64,000 nt of DNA from Carya illinoinensis (lineage: Eukaryota > Streptophyta > Magnoliopsida > Fagales > Juglandaceae), in contig NC_056752.1 in assembly GCF_018687715.1 (NCBI RefSeq), forward strand, positions 38,758,001 to 38,822,000. Reading direction: 5' to 3'. Shown piece by piece: positions 49,573-58,927 of the stretch (position 1 is the first letter of the stretch; the number at the start of each line of letters is the position of its first letter). Under the pieces are notes generated by a model. The model was not told where the DNA came from and did no database searches. It saw only the letters and a program-made list of their open reading frames with translations. The position numbers and the translations under genes were made by a program.

Positions 49573-51780
49573 ATGGCTTCCTTTGTACACTTGACGGATG
49601 ATGAGTATGATGAAGTATTGGTTGATGATGGGCCTGATAATTATGATGGTACCGAAGAACCTAAGGAAGATGATGGTGTCGAGGAACCAATAGTTGGAAT
49701 GACTTTTTCTAGTGAGGAAGAAGTCCGGTCTTATTATATGAGATATGCTAAACAAAAAGGGTTCGGGGTCCGTAGAAGGAATTCTAGACAAAGCGAAGAT
49801 GGGCGGGTTAGATGGTTCACATTGGTATGTGCGCGGCAAGGCACAGCAAAGAGTCAGGCTTCCAATATACTCAAGCCAAGACAAACAGAGAGGGTAGGGT
49901 GTAAAGCAAGAATTAATGCAGTTTTGAATGAAGATGGCGGATATACCTTGTCTAGTGTAATCTTGGATCACACACATTATGTCAGTCCAGGGAAAGCAAG
50001 ACACTTTAGATGCTTCAAGAAGGTAGATGCTCGTGTGGCTAAGAGGCTTGAAATAAATGATGAAGCTGGAATACGTACGTCAAAAACTTTCCAGAGTGTA
50101 ATTGTTGAAGCGGGGGGGTATGAGAATGTGCCATTTGGGCAAAAGGAATGTCAAAACTATATTGAGAAAGCACGACAACTTCGTCTCGGAGTTGGAGGCG
50201 TTGAAGCTCTAACTAACTATTTCCAGGAAATGCAAAAAAAAAATGTTGAATTTTTTTATGCTATTGATGTCGGCCCTGACATGAGGTTAAAGAATGTGTT
50301 TTGGGCAGACGCCCGAAGTAGAGCTGCGTATCAATCATTCGGGGATGTAATCACTTTTGATACCACATACTTGACCAACGCTTATAAAATGCCATTTGCG
50401 CCATTTGTGGGCGTGAACCATCATGGTCAGTCAATCCTATTCGGGTGTGGATTGATTTCCAATGAGGATGCGATTACTTTTGAGTGGTTGTTTGAGTCAT
50501 GGTTGAAGTGTATGAATGACCAACCACCAAATGCAATCATTACAGAACAAGATAAGGCAATGAAACTTGCAATTGCCAGGGTGTTTCCAACAACTAGGCA
50601 TCGCTTCTGTTTGTGGCATATCATGAAGAAGCTTCCAGAAAAATTTGGGTCACATTCTCGATATGACGAGATCAAAGATAGTCTACACAAATGTGTGTAT
50701 GACTCATTAAGTGAGAATGAGTTTGAAGAACGATGGAGCGCTTTGCTTGAAACAAATGATCTTCGCGAGAATGCTTGGTTGGGATTGCTTTATGCTGATA
50801 GGCATTATTGGGTGCCGGCGTACGTAAAAAATACATTTTGGGCTGGAATGTCAACCACACAACGTAGTGAGGGCATGAATACATTTTTTGATGACTACGT
50901 TCACTCCCGGACCACATTGAAACAATTTGTGGATCAGTACGATTCAGCCCTTAGGAGGAAGGCAGAGAATGAAGCAATTGCTAACTTTAATTCATTTAAC
51001 ACTGAGATTCCTTGCATATCTCACTATCCTATCGAGAAGCAATTTCAAAAAATATATACAATTGCCAAGTTCAAGGAAGTCCAAGAAGAATTTCGAGGGT
51101 TTTTGTATTTGACTACTTCGTATTTTGGTGGTGATGGGGCAAACTTTACGTACGTAGTCGGGGATGAGATTAAGGTGAGTGATGGATTCATTAAACGCGT
51201 AAACTATTTTGTTAGCGTATGTGGAGAAGATTCCCTTGATATTACATGCAGTTGCAAATTATTTGAGTTTAGGGGAATATTATGTCGACATGCTCTTCGA
51301 ATCCTGGCACAGTTAGACAAGAGTGAAGTTCCGCCAAAATACATTTTGGATCGGTGGAGGAAGGATATAAAGAGACAATATGTCAATGTAAAAAGTAGTT
51401 ATGAGGCGACGAGCAACCCTGAGAAACAAAGGTTCAATCGGATCCAGAATTGCTTCTATAAACTATGTTCAAATGCCGCAAAGACCGAGAGAAGCTGTGT
51501 GAAATTGATCAGCCAACTAGAACAGTTGAAGTCGGAGTACCCCGATGACGATTCATATGGTGCTTGTTCCACAGCTGGTCTTGTTACTCCCATTGATGGC
51601 ACAACCAACAACGTTCTTAGTCCATTAGTTGTTCGGAGTAAAGGGAGACCCACAACTAAGAGAAGAACACACCCCGTTGAGAAGGCTCTCAAGAAACCGA
51701 GTACTAGAAGGAGATTGTCCACAACTGAGGTCCAAAATCCTTTGATTATTTTGTACACATATGTAGAATTCATTTTTTAG
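49573..51780 (+). CDS. FAR1/FHY3-related (FRS-type) MULE transposase, intact
   Basis: The open frame is 735 codons. After an acidic N-terminus, the FAR1 DNA-binding zinc finger spans about residues 45-140 (C86, C110, H133, H135). The MULE transposase domain follows with all three catalytic positions: D263 in TFDTTYL, D327 in EQDKAM and E433 in RSEGMN. A SWIM zinc finger CxC-x9-CxH is complete at 559-573. A basic C-terminal tail follows (KGRPTTKRRTH). FRS proteins such as FHY3 and FAR1 are transcription factors domesticated from such transposases. Here the gene still lies between TIRs with a target duplication, so a transposase role is the better reading. The last 16 residues look unconserved. 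A better 3' model ends exon 1 at 51729 (donor GTCCAA) and adds 52019-52039 and 52145-52306, all in phase, for 779 residues. Arguing against it, the exon 1 donor is weak. Confidence 0.92.
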   Translation: MASFVHLTDDEYDEVLVDDGPDNYDGTEEPKEDDGVEEPIVGMTFSSEEEVRSYYMRYAKQKGFGVRRRNSRQSEDGRVRWFTLVCARQGTAKSQASNILKPRQTERVGCKARINAVLNEDGGYTLSSVILDHTHYVSPGKARHFRCFKKVDARVAKRLEINDEAGIRTSKTFQSVIVEAGGYENVPFGQKECQNYIEKARQLRLGVGGVEALTNYFQEMQKKNVEFFYAIDVGPDMRLKNVFWADARSRAAYQSFGDVITFDTTYLTNAYKMPFAPFVGVNHHGQSILFGCGLISNEDAITFEWLFESWLKCMNDQPPNAIITEQDKAMKLAIARVFPTTRHRFCLWHIMKKLPEKFGSHSRYDEIKDSLHKCVYDSLSENEFEERWSALLETNDLRENAWLGLLYADRHYWVPAYVKNTFWAGMSTTQRSEGMNTFFDDYVHSRTTLKQFVDQYDSALRRKAENEAIANFNSFNTEIPCISHYPIEKQFQKIYTIAKFKEVQEEFRGFLYLTTSYFGGDGANFTYVVGDEIKVSDGFIKRVNYFVSVCGEDSLDITCSCKLFEFRGILCRHALRILAQLDKSEVPPKYILDRWRKDIKRQYVNVKSSYEATSNPEKQRFNRIQNCFYKLCSNAAKTERSCVKLISQLEQLKSEYPDDDSYGACSTAGLVTPIDGTTNNVLSPLVVRSKGRPTTKRRTHPVEKALKKPSTRRRLSTTEVQNPLIILYTYVEFIF

Positions 51781-52018
51781 ATACTAGTAGTTTTTTATTA
51801 TAATTCAGTATTAGTTCTAGTTGAATTAATGTAATTCAGTAAGCTTGATTTTACTTAGATTGCCAATATTATTAGTTCCAGCTTGATTGATTAGATAGGA
51901 AAAATTATCACCTTAGGCTTGAGATTAAGAAATTGTATTCCATATTTGTTGATATGTATAGAAAAGTAGTCACTTATCAAGGGAAGATAGACGAAATTAC
52001 AGTATGAGCGGCACACAG

Positions 52019-52306
52019 CATGAGGTTCCACAAACTCAGGTACTTATAAAAGCAACCTTAACTGATATTGCTGTTTTTGCATGGTGTTCTTTTATTTTGT
52101 TTATGTATAGAAAGCCCAAAATAATGTTTGCTGATTTTTTCCAGCAATCCTCGCTACATGATCAAGAAAGCCAAGTTTGGACACATGGGCCGGATTTTTT
52201 TTGTACTCCCTTGACTGCTCGTCCACCTCCAGTGCAAGCGCAACCTGTGCAGATGAATGACTCGGATCAAGATGATTTACGACAGCCTAGATGGTGGCAG
52301 CCATGA
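52019..52306 (+). other. possible 3' exons of the FAR1-type gene
   Basis: The segment 52019-52039 lies between acceptor CACACAG and donor GTACTT. 52145-52306 follows acceptor TTTTTCCAG and reads QSSLHDQESQVWTHGPDFFC to a natural stop after RQPRWWQP. Both fit phase 0 after 51729. The protein-like composition and matching phase favour them over a stand-alone small gene. Confidence 0.45.
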
Positions 52307-53224
52307 TGGTGTTGTATTTATAGTGGTGTTGTCCAGGGTAGGGTGTCTTTTGATTATTTGTGAAATTTGGACAGAGGGCTGATGTTGCTGTATTTATAGT
52401 AAAAAGGTTGGGTGTCTTTTGTGCTTTTTGTATTTTGCACAGTGGGAAGATGGTGCTTGTTGTAAATGGTATGTGCTTTTTTGTAAAAGAGGGGCCTTTT
52501 TGTAAGTAGGAGGGGCTGTTGCTGTACTTACTAGTAGTTTTTGTTCCAGAAATATGTATAAGTTCTCGAAAATACAATGGCCTCAACTGCCATTTTGTCT
52601 GAAAGAAAAAAGTTCAATATGAAAACTCCTTTTTTCTTCACAAGCTGAGTACCTATGAGTTGTAGAATTGCAATCTAATGGTGTATTTGTGGTGATTTCC
52701 AGCATATACTATTTTATTTTTCTTGCTTGGTCTGAAATAAAATGGGTGAGTTATATTGCTAAAAATTTGGGCATGGTGTTGTTTACATTTTGCTAACCGA
52801 GTACTACTTCCAAACTATTGTATTTATACTTCCAGGAAAGTCCATGACATTTTTTTTGGGCATATCCAACAAGTACTCCAGGATATTGATGTTATTTATT
52901 TGATTTTCAAAGCAACCTTTTGCTTGGTTGAACTTGCAGTAGCTGTTTATAACAGGGTTTAATAACTAAAAATGGACACTTGAATTCACAGGTGAGTCTT
53001 GAATCAGGACTAATAACAAACCACTTAATAATACAAACTTCATTTTCATTATTATCAACAAATACATGTCGTTTTCACAAAATACAAACACTTTCCACAA
53101 TGATACAAAGATCCAGCACTCAGAAACAAATTTCCAGCAACAAGCTGATTTCCCACCTTCCACAAAATACAAAGATCTTCTACATACAAATAGACTTTTG
53201 TAGTTGCTTACTTCTACAACTATA
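52307..53224. other. space between the convergent MULE genes
   Basis: About 0.9 kb, AT-rich, with no ORF of note. It is expected to carry both 3'UTRs and polyadenylation signals. I could not pick a convincing terminator. Confidence 0.5.
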
Positions 53225-53749
53225 TTAACATTTCCCCTTGAACCAACCACAACTAGATATCAGCAACCCAACAAAAAAAAACCACGACAATGAAATTAGT
53301 GTCACGTAGGTAGCCTTCTCCATTTGCCTCTTGCGCTTCTCGGACTCTATTTGTAGTCGATGATTCAAGCTTTGGATATCCATTGATGCTTGGATCTTTT
53401 CAACTTCAAGTTTTAATTTATCAATTGAGTGTTGTAATCGTTTGATAGTTTTTTGGCAATATGATGGTATTTCAGGGTCATACCAGCAGAAGTATCCACA
53501 AGACTTCCCAGACTGCAAAAAATCAATTACCACTTAAATTGATTTCAAACAACACTATCAACAATAATGATATGTGAGGGCAAGAAGAGTAAATCTCACC
53601 ATATAGTTTTGGCATTCAAAAAATCGCCGCCCCTCATTTTCCTCCGTATGCGCAGTTCTTTGACAAGCTTTAATTCCACAGTAACAAATTGGGTACTCAA
53701 CTATTGACTTTCCTGAGCTTGAGCAATTTTCACTACGTGACTCAGGCAT
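53225..53749 (-). CDS. GRF-type zinc-finger, coiled-coil, membrane-anchored small protein (MULE second gene)
   Basis: Exons on minus are 53749-53600 and 53512-53225 (donor GTGAGA, acceptor TTTTTTGCAG), in phase, 145 residues. The GRF zinc-binding region spans residues 20-62: CYCGIKACQRTA, the name-giving GRRFFEC, then CGYFCWYDPE, with cysteines at 22, 24, 46, 55 and 59 available. A coiled coil follows at about 70-115 (IKRLQHSIDKLKLEVEKI), then a single C-terminal hydrophobic segment at 118-137 (TLISLSWFFFVGLLISS) typical of a tail anchor. It resembles plant proteins annotated as At4g04775-like. GRF domains in other proteins bind nucleic acid. Its place inside the transposon, convergent with the transposase, is that of mudrB in MuDR, but it shows no resemblance to MURB that I can see. 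The role in transposition is inference. Confidence 0.8.
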
Positions 53750-54014
53750 TGCTGTCCATATACAAAGAGAACAATAAAAGTAGTTGTCGTAGCACATACA
53801 CAGAAAAATTATTAACATTGTTCCCTTCCACAATATACTCCACTCATTCTTATAGTAAAACCAGGTATCTAACTATTCTTGTTATTTTTTTGAACTTATG
53901 GGAACCTAAGGTGTGCAAATTGGACTTCCTTAAACTATGTTTCATAAAAACCACTTGACACTTATCAATATAAATCTTACAAACATTTAAATCTTACAAA
54001 CATAAATCTTACAA

Positions 54015-54965
54015 ACCTAAGGTTTGCAATAACTATAAAATGAAGGCCATTTGAACTCCAAAAAAAACTTATTGAACAATATACGCATGGTCCATGACAT
54101 TTCCGAAACAGAATTGTATTCACAATATGTAGAGGCCATTTGACCTCCAAAACAGATTTGTATTCACAATATTTAGAGGCAATTTGAAGTCCAAACCAGC
54201 AAAGTCTACACAATATTTAGAGGCCATTTCAACTCCAAAACATATTTAAATAAGTTTTTTTGCCTCTAAATATTGTGAATACAATTCTGTTTAGAGGCAA
54301 TTTGAACTCCAAACCAGCAAAGTCTACACAATATTTGTATTCACAATATTTAGAGGCAATTTGAACTCCAAAATAGAATTGTATTCACAATATTTAGAGG
54401 CAATTTGAACTCCAAACCAGCAAAGTCTACACAATATTTGTATTCACAATATTTAGAGGCAATTTGAACTCCAAAACAGAATTGTATTCACAATATTTAG
54501 AGGCAATTTGAACTCCAAACCAGCAAAGTCTACACAATATTTGTATTCACAATATTTAGAGGCAATTTGAACTCCAAAACAGATTTGTATTCACAATATT
54601 TAGAGGCAATTTGAACTTCAAAACAGATTTGTATTCACAATATTTAGAGGCAATTTGAACTCCAAACCAGCAAAGTCTACACAATATTTGTATTCATAGT
54701 AGGTTTAGAGGCAATTTGAACTCCAAAACAGATTTGTATTCACAATATTTAGAGGCAATTTGAACTCCAAACCAGCAAAGTCTACACAATATTTGTATTC
54801 ACAATATTTAGAGGCAATTTGAACTCCAAAACAGATTTGTATTCACAATATTTAGAGGCAATTTGAACTCCAAAACAGATTTGTATTCACAATATTTAGA
54901 GGCAATTTGAACTCCAAACCAGCAAAGTCTACACAATATTTAGAGGCCATTTCAACTCCACACAT
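54015..54965. repeat. tandem array of alternating 44- and 59-bp units in the MULE
   Basis: About 17 units are built on TTTAGAGGCAATTTGAACTC. Spacing of the word GAGGC is 44 or 59 bp (for example near 54396, 54455, 54499, 54558, 54602, 54646, 54751, 54810, 54854 and 54898). The 59-bp form adds CCAGCAAAGTCTACACAATA. A 44+59 pair forms a 103-bp higher-order unit in places. One unit near 54260-54290 is inverted. It lies in the probable GRF 5'UTR intron, within 1 kb of the right half of the element. Confidence 0.9.
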
Positions 54966-55080
54966 ATTTAAATATTAGAGTTCCAAATAAACTGATCATG
55001 CCATGCCAAAGATTAGAACTAAAAATGCCAAATCAAATCTGTTTTCAGCAAGCACATAAACCGTAATCTTCCTTCAAGTT

Positions 55081-55375
55081 GTCTAGACTAACAAAAAATT
55101 AACCAACCCAACCCCCTAAGAAGCACGTTGACAGCTTTGTTTTTTGGGGAAAAAAATTCTGCACCAAGTCCCTGTCGCCTTATTCATTCCAATTTAACAT
55201 ACATTTTCTAAACCAACTACATAGAAATCTCACACACACAAAATACTACAACTAGGAAAACTAACAGTCAATCAAACTCATTCTAGACTTAAAAAAAATT
55301 AACAAACCGAACCCCCTAAGAAGCAAGTTGACAGCTTGTGTTTTGGGGAAAAAAATTCTGCACTAAACGTCTATC
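55081..55375. repeat. 200-bp spaced direct duplication near the MULE right end
   Basis: Segments starting CTAGACT at 55083 and 55283 share CCCCCTAAGAAGCA, GTTGACAGCTT and GGGGAAAAAAATTCTGCAC, with several differences. They are consistent with an old tandem duplication. Confidence 0.75.
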
Positions 55376-55774
55376 ACACTACCTGTGATGAGAATACATT
55401 TAGCATCAATGGGGAGTACTAGAAGGAGGTTACCAGAAATAGAAATGAAGAGGGAACCAGCAAGGTATTTATTCCTGGAGGAGGAAAGATGGTCTGCCGC
55501 AGTCGGGGACGATGATGGGTCCAACCGGTAGCGACGGGATCTGATGCAAAATCGATGCAGTAATCTCGCTGAACCAGTGTTCAGCGACGGGATGGCACGG
55601 TGACGGCGTAGGGCCAGCGCAGGGATGGCTGGGAGGAAACGGCGACGTTAGGGCTGCAGCGGCTGCTGCTGGGTCTGGGTTTGAGTTGTGCTTTCACATT
55701 TCCAATTTTCACGATGCCCTTCTTTCTCACCGTTTTCCCCCATTTTTTTTTTAAATATTAAATGCCACGTGGCG

Positions 55775-55832
55775 TGCCACGTTAGGCGGTCAAAACCTGC
55801 GGTAACACCGGAGCGGCACAGTAGCGCGACCC
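55775..55832 (-). repeat. right terminal inverted repeat of the MULE
   Basis: Read on minus it starts GGGTCGCGCTACTGTGCCGC and ends TGACCGCCTAACGTGGCA, in register with the left TIR. Just inside is a palindromic GTGGCACGCCACGTGGC. Confidence 0.85.
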
Positions 55833-56007
55833 ATATCTTTAACTTAGTCATGGAATTTAGAAAGAAAAAAAAAAATTGAAGAGTAATCTGTTCGTTTATG
55901 TTTAAATCGTTGCATATATATTGTAATAAACTAGCACAGGGTACCATCTACCAGCAAACGACTACATTTGAGATCCCAGATTGTGAGGTTTTCTGCAGCA
56001 ATTTTAG

Positions 56008-57767
56008 ATGGCAAACAACGTGTTTTCTTTTGGAGAAGAGTTTGGCTTTGATGCAGTTGAAGATAACTTCACCTGGTCCGAGAAAGTTTGGGAGAGTATG
56101 GACAAGGTGGGGCCTGGGAAATGCTTCCATTTCAATGGACCAGCAGAAGAATGGGGTTCTGACTCTGGTATCTATCAAGAGGATTTATCAGAGGAAGATT
56201 TCAATTTCTCCCAACATCAACAACAAGAAGCATCTTTCTCAGAAAATGGGCTTCTTGATGATCTGCAGTTCCATGCAGTATCTCCACAGCTTCATACATG
56301 TTTAGAGGAAATTGCAAAACTTGGTGAATTCCCAACTCTAATCCCTGAAGTTGAACCCGGAAGCGGCAACGATTTTCTTTAGCCTCCCTTGAGCTTCTAA
56401 AACATTATGGAAATAGGTTCAAACGGTTAAATGGGGACAGAGTAACAGAGCCAAGTAATGATGTCGCATGCACGAAGGTGGAAGACTCGAACTGTCAACT
56501 GAGGAAATCGTGAGGCTAGCTGGCGCAGGGTTCATTCAGTCCACTTCCCAGGCAGCCGATGGTCCGTCCATGCCTATCCATCCTTTTGATCTTGACTTCT
56601 GCGGCCTTTCCGATGACGAGAGAAGAGATATGGAGCTGGCTGAATCCCTCTTTGCTTCTGCTGAAAAGGCGGGTTCCCAACAGTTTGAGCGTGCAAGGAA
56701 GTTTCTCAACCAGTGCGATCACTTATCTTCCAATACGGGGAACCCCGTCCAGCGAGTAGTTTACTATTTTTCTGAAGCTCTACGACAGAAGATTGATCGT
56801 GAGACAGGAAGAAACACATCAAAAGACTCGGGAAAAAGCCCATCTATCGATGTTGATAAGGAATTAATGAATCCAAGCCCCCCCCACACTTGCAAATCAT
56901 GAAGAACTTCCCTTTTGCCAGGTTACACAATTTGCAGGGATTCAAGCCATCATAAAAAACACGGTGGAGGCGAGGAAGATTCACATAATTGATCTTGGCA
57001 TCCGTAATGGCGTGCAATGGACGATCTTGATGCAAGCCCTTGCAACTAGATGTGAATGCCCTCTTGAGCTTCTTAAGATTACTGCCGTTGGAACTACTTC
57101 AAAACATTTGCTCATGGAAACAGGTAAGAGGTTGGCAAGTTTTGCGCAGTCCTTGAACTTGCCCTTTTCTTTCAACGTGGTTATGGTATCAGACATGCTA
57201 GATCTCAGAGAAGATCTTTTCGAGCTAGATGCTGATGAAACAGTTGCCTTTTACTCTTGAGTACTTACTGAGGAGCATGATTACTTGGCCAAATCAGCTG
57301 GAATCTATAATGGAAGTGGTAAGAAGCATCAATCCATGCATTATGTTTGTCACTGAAATTGAGGCAAACCACAATTCACCTGCATTTGTGAGCCGTTTCG
57401 TTGAAGCTCTCTTCTACTTCAGTGCATACTTTGATTGCCTAGAAACTTTATGAAACGGGATGATCAAAACAGAATGATCACAGAATCAAAGTTCTTCGGC
57501 GAGGGAATCAGGAATATAGTGGCAGCAGAGGGAGAGGAAAGGAAGATTAGGAATGTAAAGATTGATGTTTGGAGAGCTTTTTTTGCTCGATATGGAATGT
57601 TGGAGACAGAATTCAGCACGTCGTCCTTGTACCAAGCAAGTCTGCTGGTTAAGAAATTTCGTTGTGAGAAGTCTTTCACGCTTGATATGAACGGGAAATG
57701 CCTGATTACTTTGTGGAAGCTTACTCCAATTTGTTCTCTTTCCGCCTGGAAGTTCCTTTCACAATAG
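56008..57767 (+). pseudogene. GRAS-family transcription factor gene copy 3, about five frameshifts
   Basis: Successive frames cover the full length of a GRAS protein of roughly 585 codons. The first block is 56008-56382 (MANNVFSFGEEFGFDAVEDN; HTCLEEIAKLGE). The next, 56383-56470, is in a shifted frame (SLELLKHYGNRFKRLNG-like). Then come 56468-56902 (LSTEEIVRLAGAGFIQ; leucine region; VQRVVYYFSEALRQKID) and 56887-57260 (QFAGIQAII, VHIID-like KIHIIDLGIRNGVQW, ECPLELLKITAVGTTS). 57229-57453 gives INPCIMFVTEIEANHNSP, SRFVEALFYFSAYFDCLET, and 57435-57767 gives GIRNIVAAEG, WRAFFARYGM, LSAWKFL. Breaks are near 56370, 56480, 56885 (C8 run), 57255 and 57450. Family order and spacing are otherwise intact and there is no intron. 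In other plants such genes are annotated DELLA RGL1-like, but no DELLA motif is visible. Assembly errors in homopolymers could explain part of the breaks. Confidence 0.85.
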
Positions 57768-58680
57768 CAGAGTTGATCAAAGTACTGGTGGTTAGAATTT
57801 TCATATATCAAAGGATTTTCTTATGTTATAGTTCTAGTAGTCAATGACCCTGTTAATGTACAAATACAATGTTGGGAAATTCAATGTCAGAGTACTCAAA
57901 ACATGAGCAGCTAAGCATGTTGATAAATGCAGTTTGTCTTGAAGTTTCTTTTACAACCTAGTGTTTGGGATCATAAAAAACTCAAAACCAAACTCTTTAA
58001 AAATTGGAGTATTAAAACCCCCAAGACCTGATATAAATGATAACTATTTACCTTCCTTCAACTTATTAAAAGATATTGAGCCTTGCATCTTTAATATTAC
58101 TGACGTTTTGATTATTCTGTGATGAAATTATTCTGCTCATAATTTCTAGTTGATTCAAGAAACTAATCAAAAAATTGTTTGCAAACATGCTGATACAATA
58201 ATTACATCATTAATCCACAATCTTATCGCATCAATTAATATAAAAGAATATTTATATTTGAGGCAATCTCATTTAAGATTGTTCATTTAATTGGATACCT
58301 AGCTAATTTGGAATCAGACTTAGTGTGTAATGCAGCCTGAGTACCTGCTCAGATTAATCCGAGTTATAACCCTAGTAGGTACCTGGAAGAATCAGAGTTT
58401 TTGCAACCTAGGTAGTCGAATAAACCAAATTTTGCAAAAATAAATTCTACATTTTTTTTTTTTAATTCGGGTACCCGTGTTGTATCCAAGTTGGGCATAA
58501 TTTAATTTTTCAAGAAATAAACTATATTGAGCCAGCTACCTTGCGTTCCAAAATGAGTAATACTTCAGCTTCATCACCAGACGATACCAACTCAAAGGCA
58601 CAACCACATCAGCCCAAAGCCACAATTGCCTCACCACGTCAGATGCACCTTTGGAATCCTCTGGAATAACTTAGATTAAG
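57768..58680. other. intergenic, no gene seen
   Basis: AT-rich 3' flank of the GRAS copy. Nothing recognised, although the last 100-200 bp may belong to the next element's LTR. Confidence 0.45.
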
Positions 58681-58888
58681 TATTGGTACGTGTCCTCTGT
58701 GGCACGATTGTATTATTTTGGATGTACCAAGCATTTCACTCTGCTACAAATGGTAGTGCTCTGCAGAGCACACCATCTGCTTGTACTAATGGCATCGTTA
58801 GGATTCTTTGTATGTATATATACGCAACCTGTACACAGCCATTTATCAATGAAAAATCAATTGATTTCCTTATCTCAGAAACTCTAAT
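58680..58888 (+). mobile_element. 5' LTR (partial) and primer-binding site of copia element
   Basis: A perfect-looking primer-binding core TGGTATCA starts at 58890 (with AGAGC following), directly after the LTR end. A TATA region (TGTATGTATATATACGC) lies at about 58808-58825. No TG start could be fixed, so the left border is approximate. Confidence 0.55.
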
Positions 58889-58927
58889 ATGGTATCAAGA
58901 GCTAGAATCGACTAACGTCTTCTTCTC

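Larger units (their letters stand above)
53752..55433 (-). other. probable 5'UTR intron of the GRF gene
   Basis: On minus, the donor GTAACC follows TATTTCTG at 55433. The acceptor GGACAG, preceded by a T-rich tract, ends two bases before the ATG. The GC-rich segment 55434-55680 would be the untranslated first exon, close to the right TIR. The large tandem array lies inside. It is inferred from splice words and composition only. Confidence 0.4.
48030..55832 (+). mobile_element. Mutator-like transposon (FAR1/FRS-type MULE) with two convergent genes
   Basis: It is bounded by a perfect 9-bp direct repeat ATATCTTTA (48021-48029 and 55833-55841), the target duplication length of Mutator elements. 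The two ends align as inverted repeats without gaps over 58 bp (36 matches by eye), sharing GCTA, TGCCGCT, TGACCGC and ACGTGGCA. Inside are a plus-strand FAR1/FRS transposase-like gene and a minus-strand GRF zinc-finger gene, convergent, each apparently starting near its own terminal repeat and each with a probable 5'UTR intron. Total length is 7803 bp. Both reading frames look undamaged, so the element may be autonomous or recently active. Confidence 0.88.

Noticed and set aside
52004..52306. Stand-alone small gene after the FAR1-type gene
   Set aside because: Its reading frame runs through an intron-like segment with clean donor and acceptor. It fits better as the 3' exons of the FAR1-type gene.
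54015..54965. Regularly spaced repeats resembling a CRISPR array
   Set aside because: The units between the words are themselves repeats, with no unique spacers, and the locus is in a plant transposon. It is a tandem satellite.
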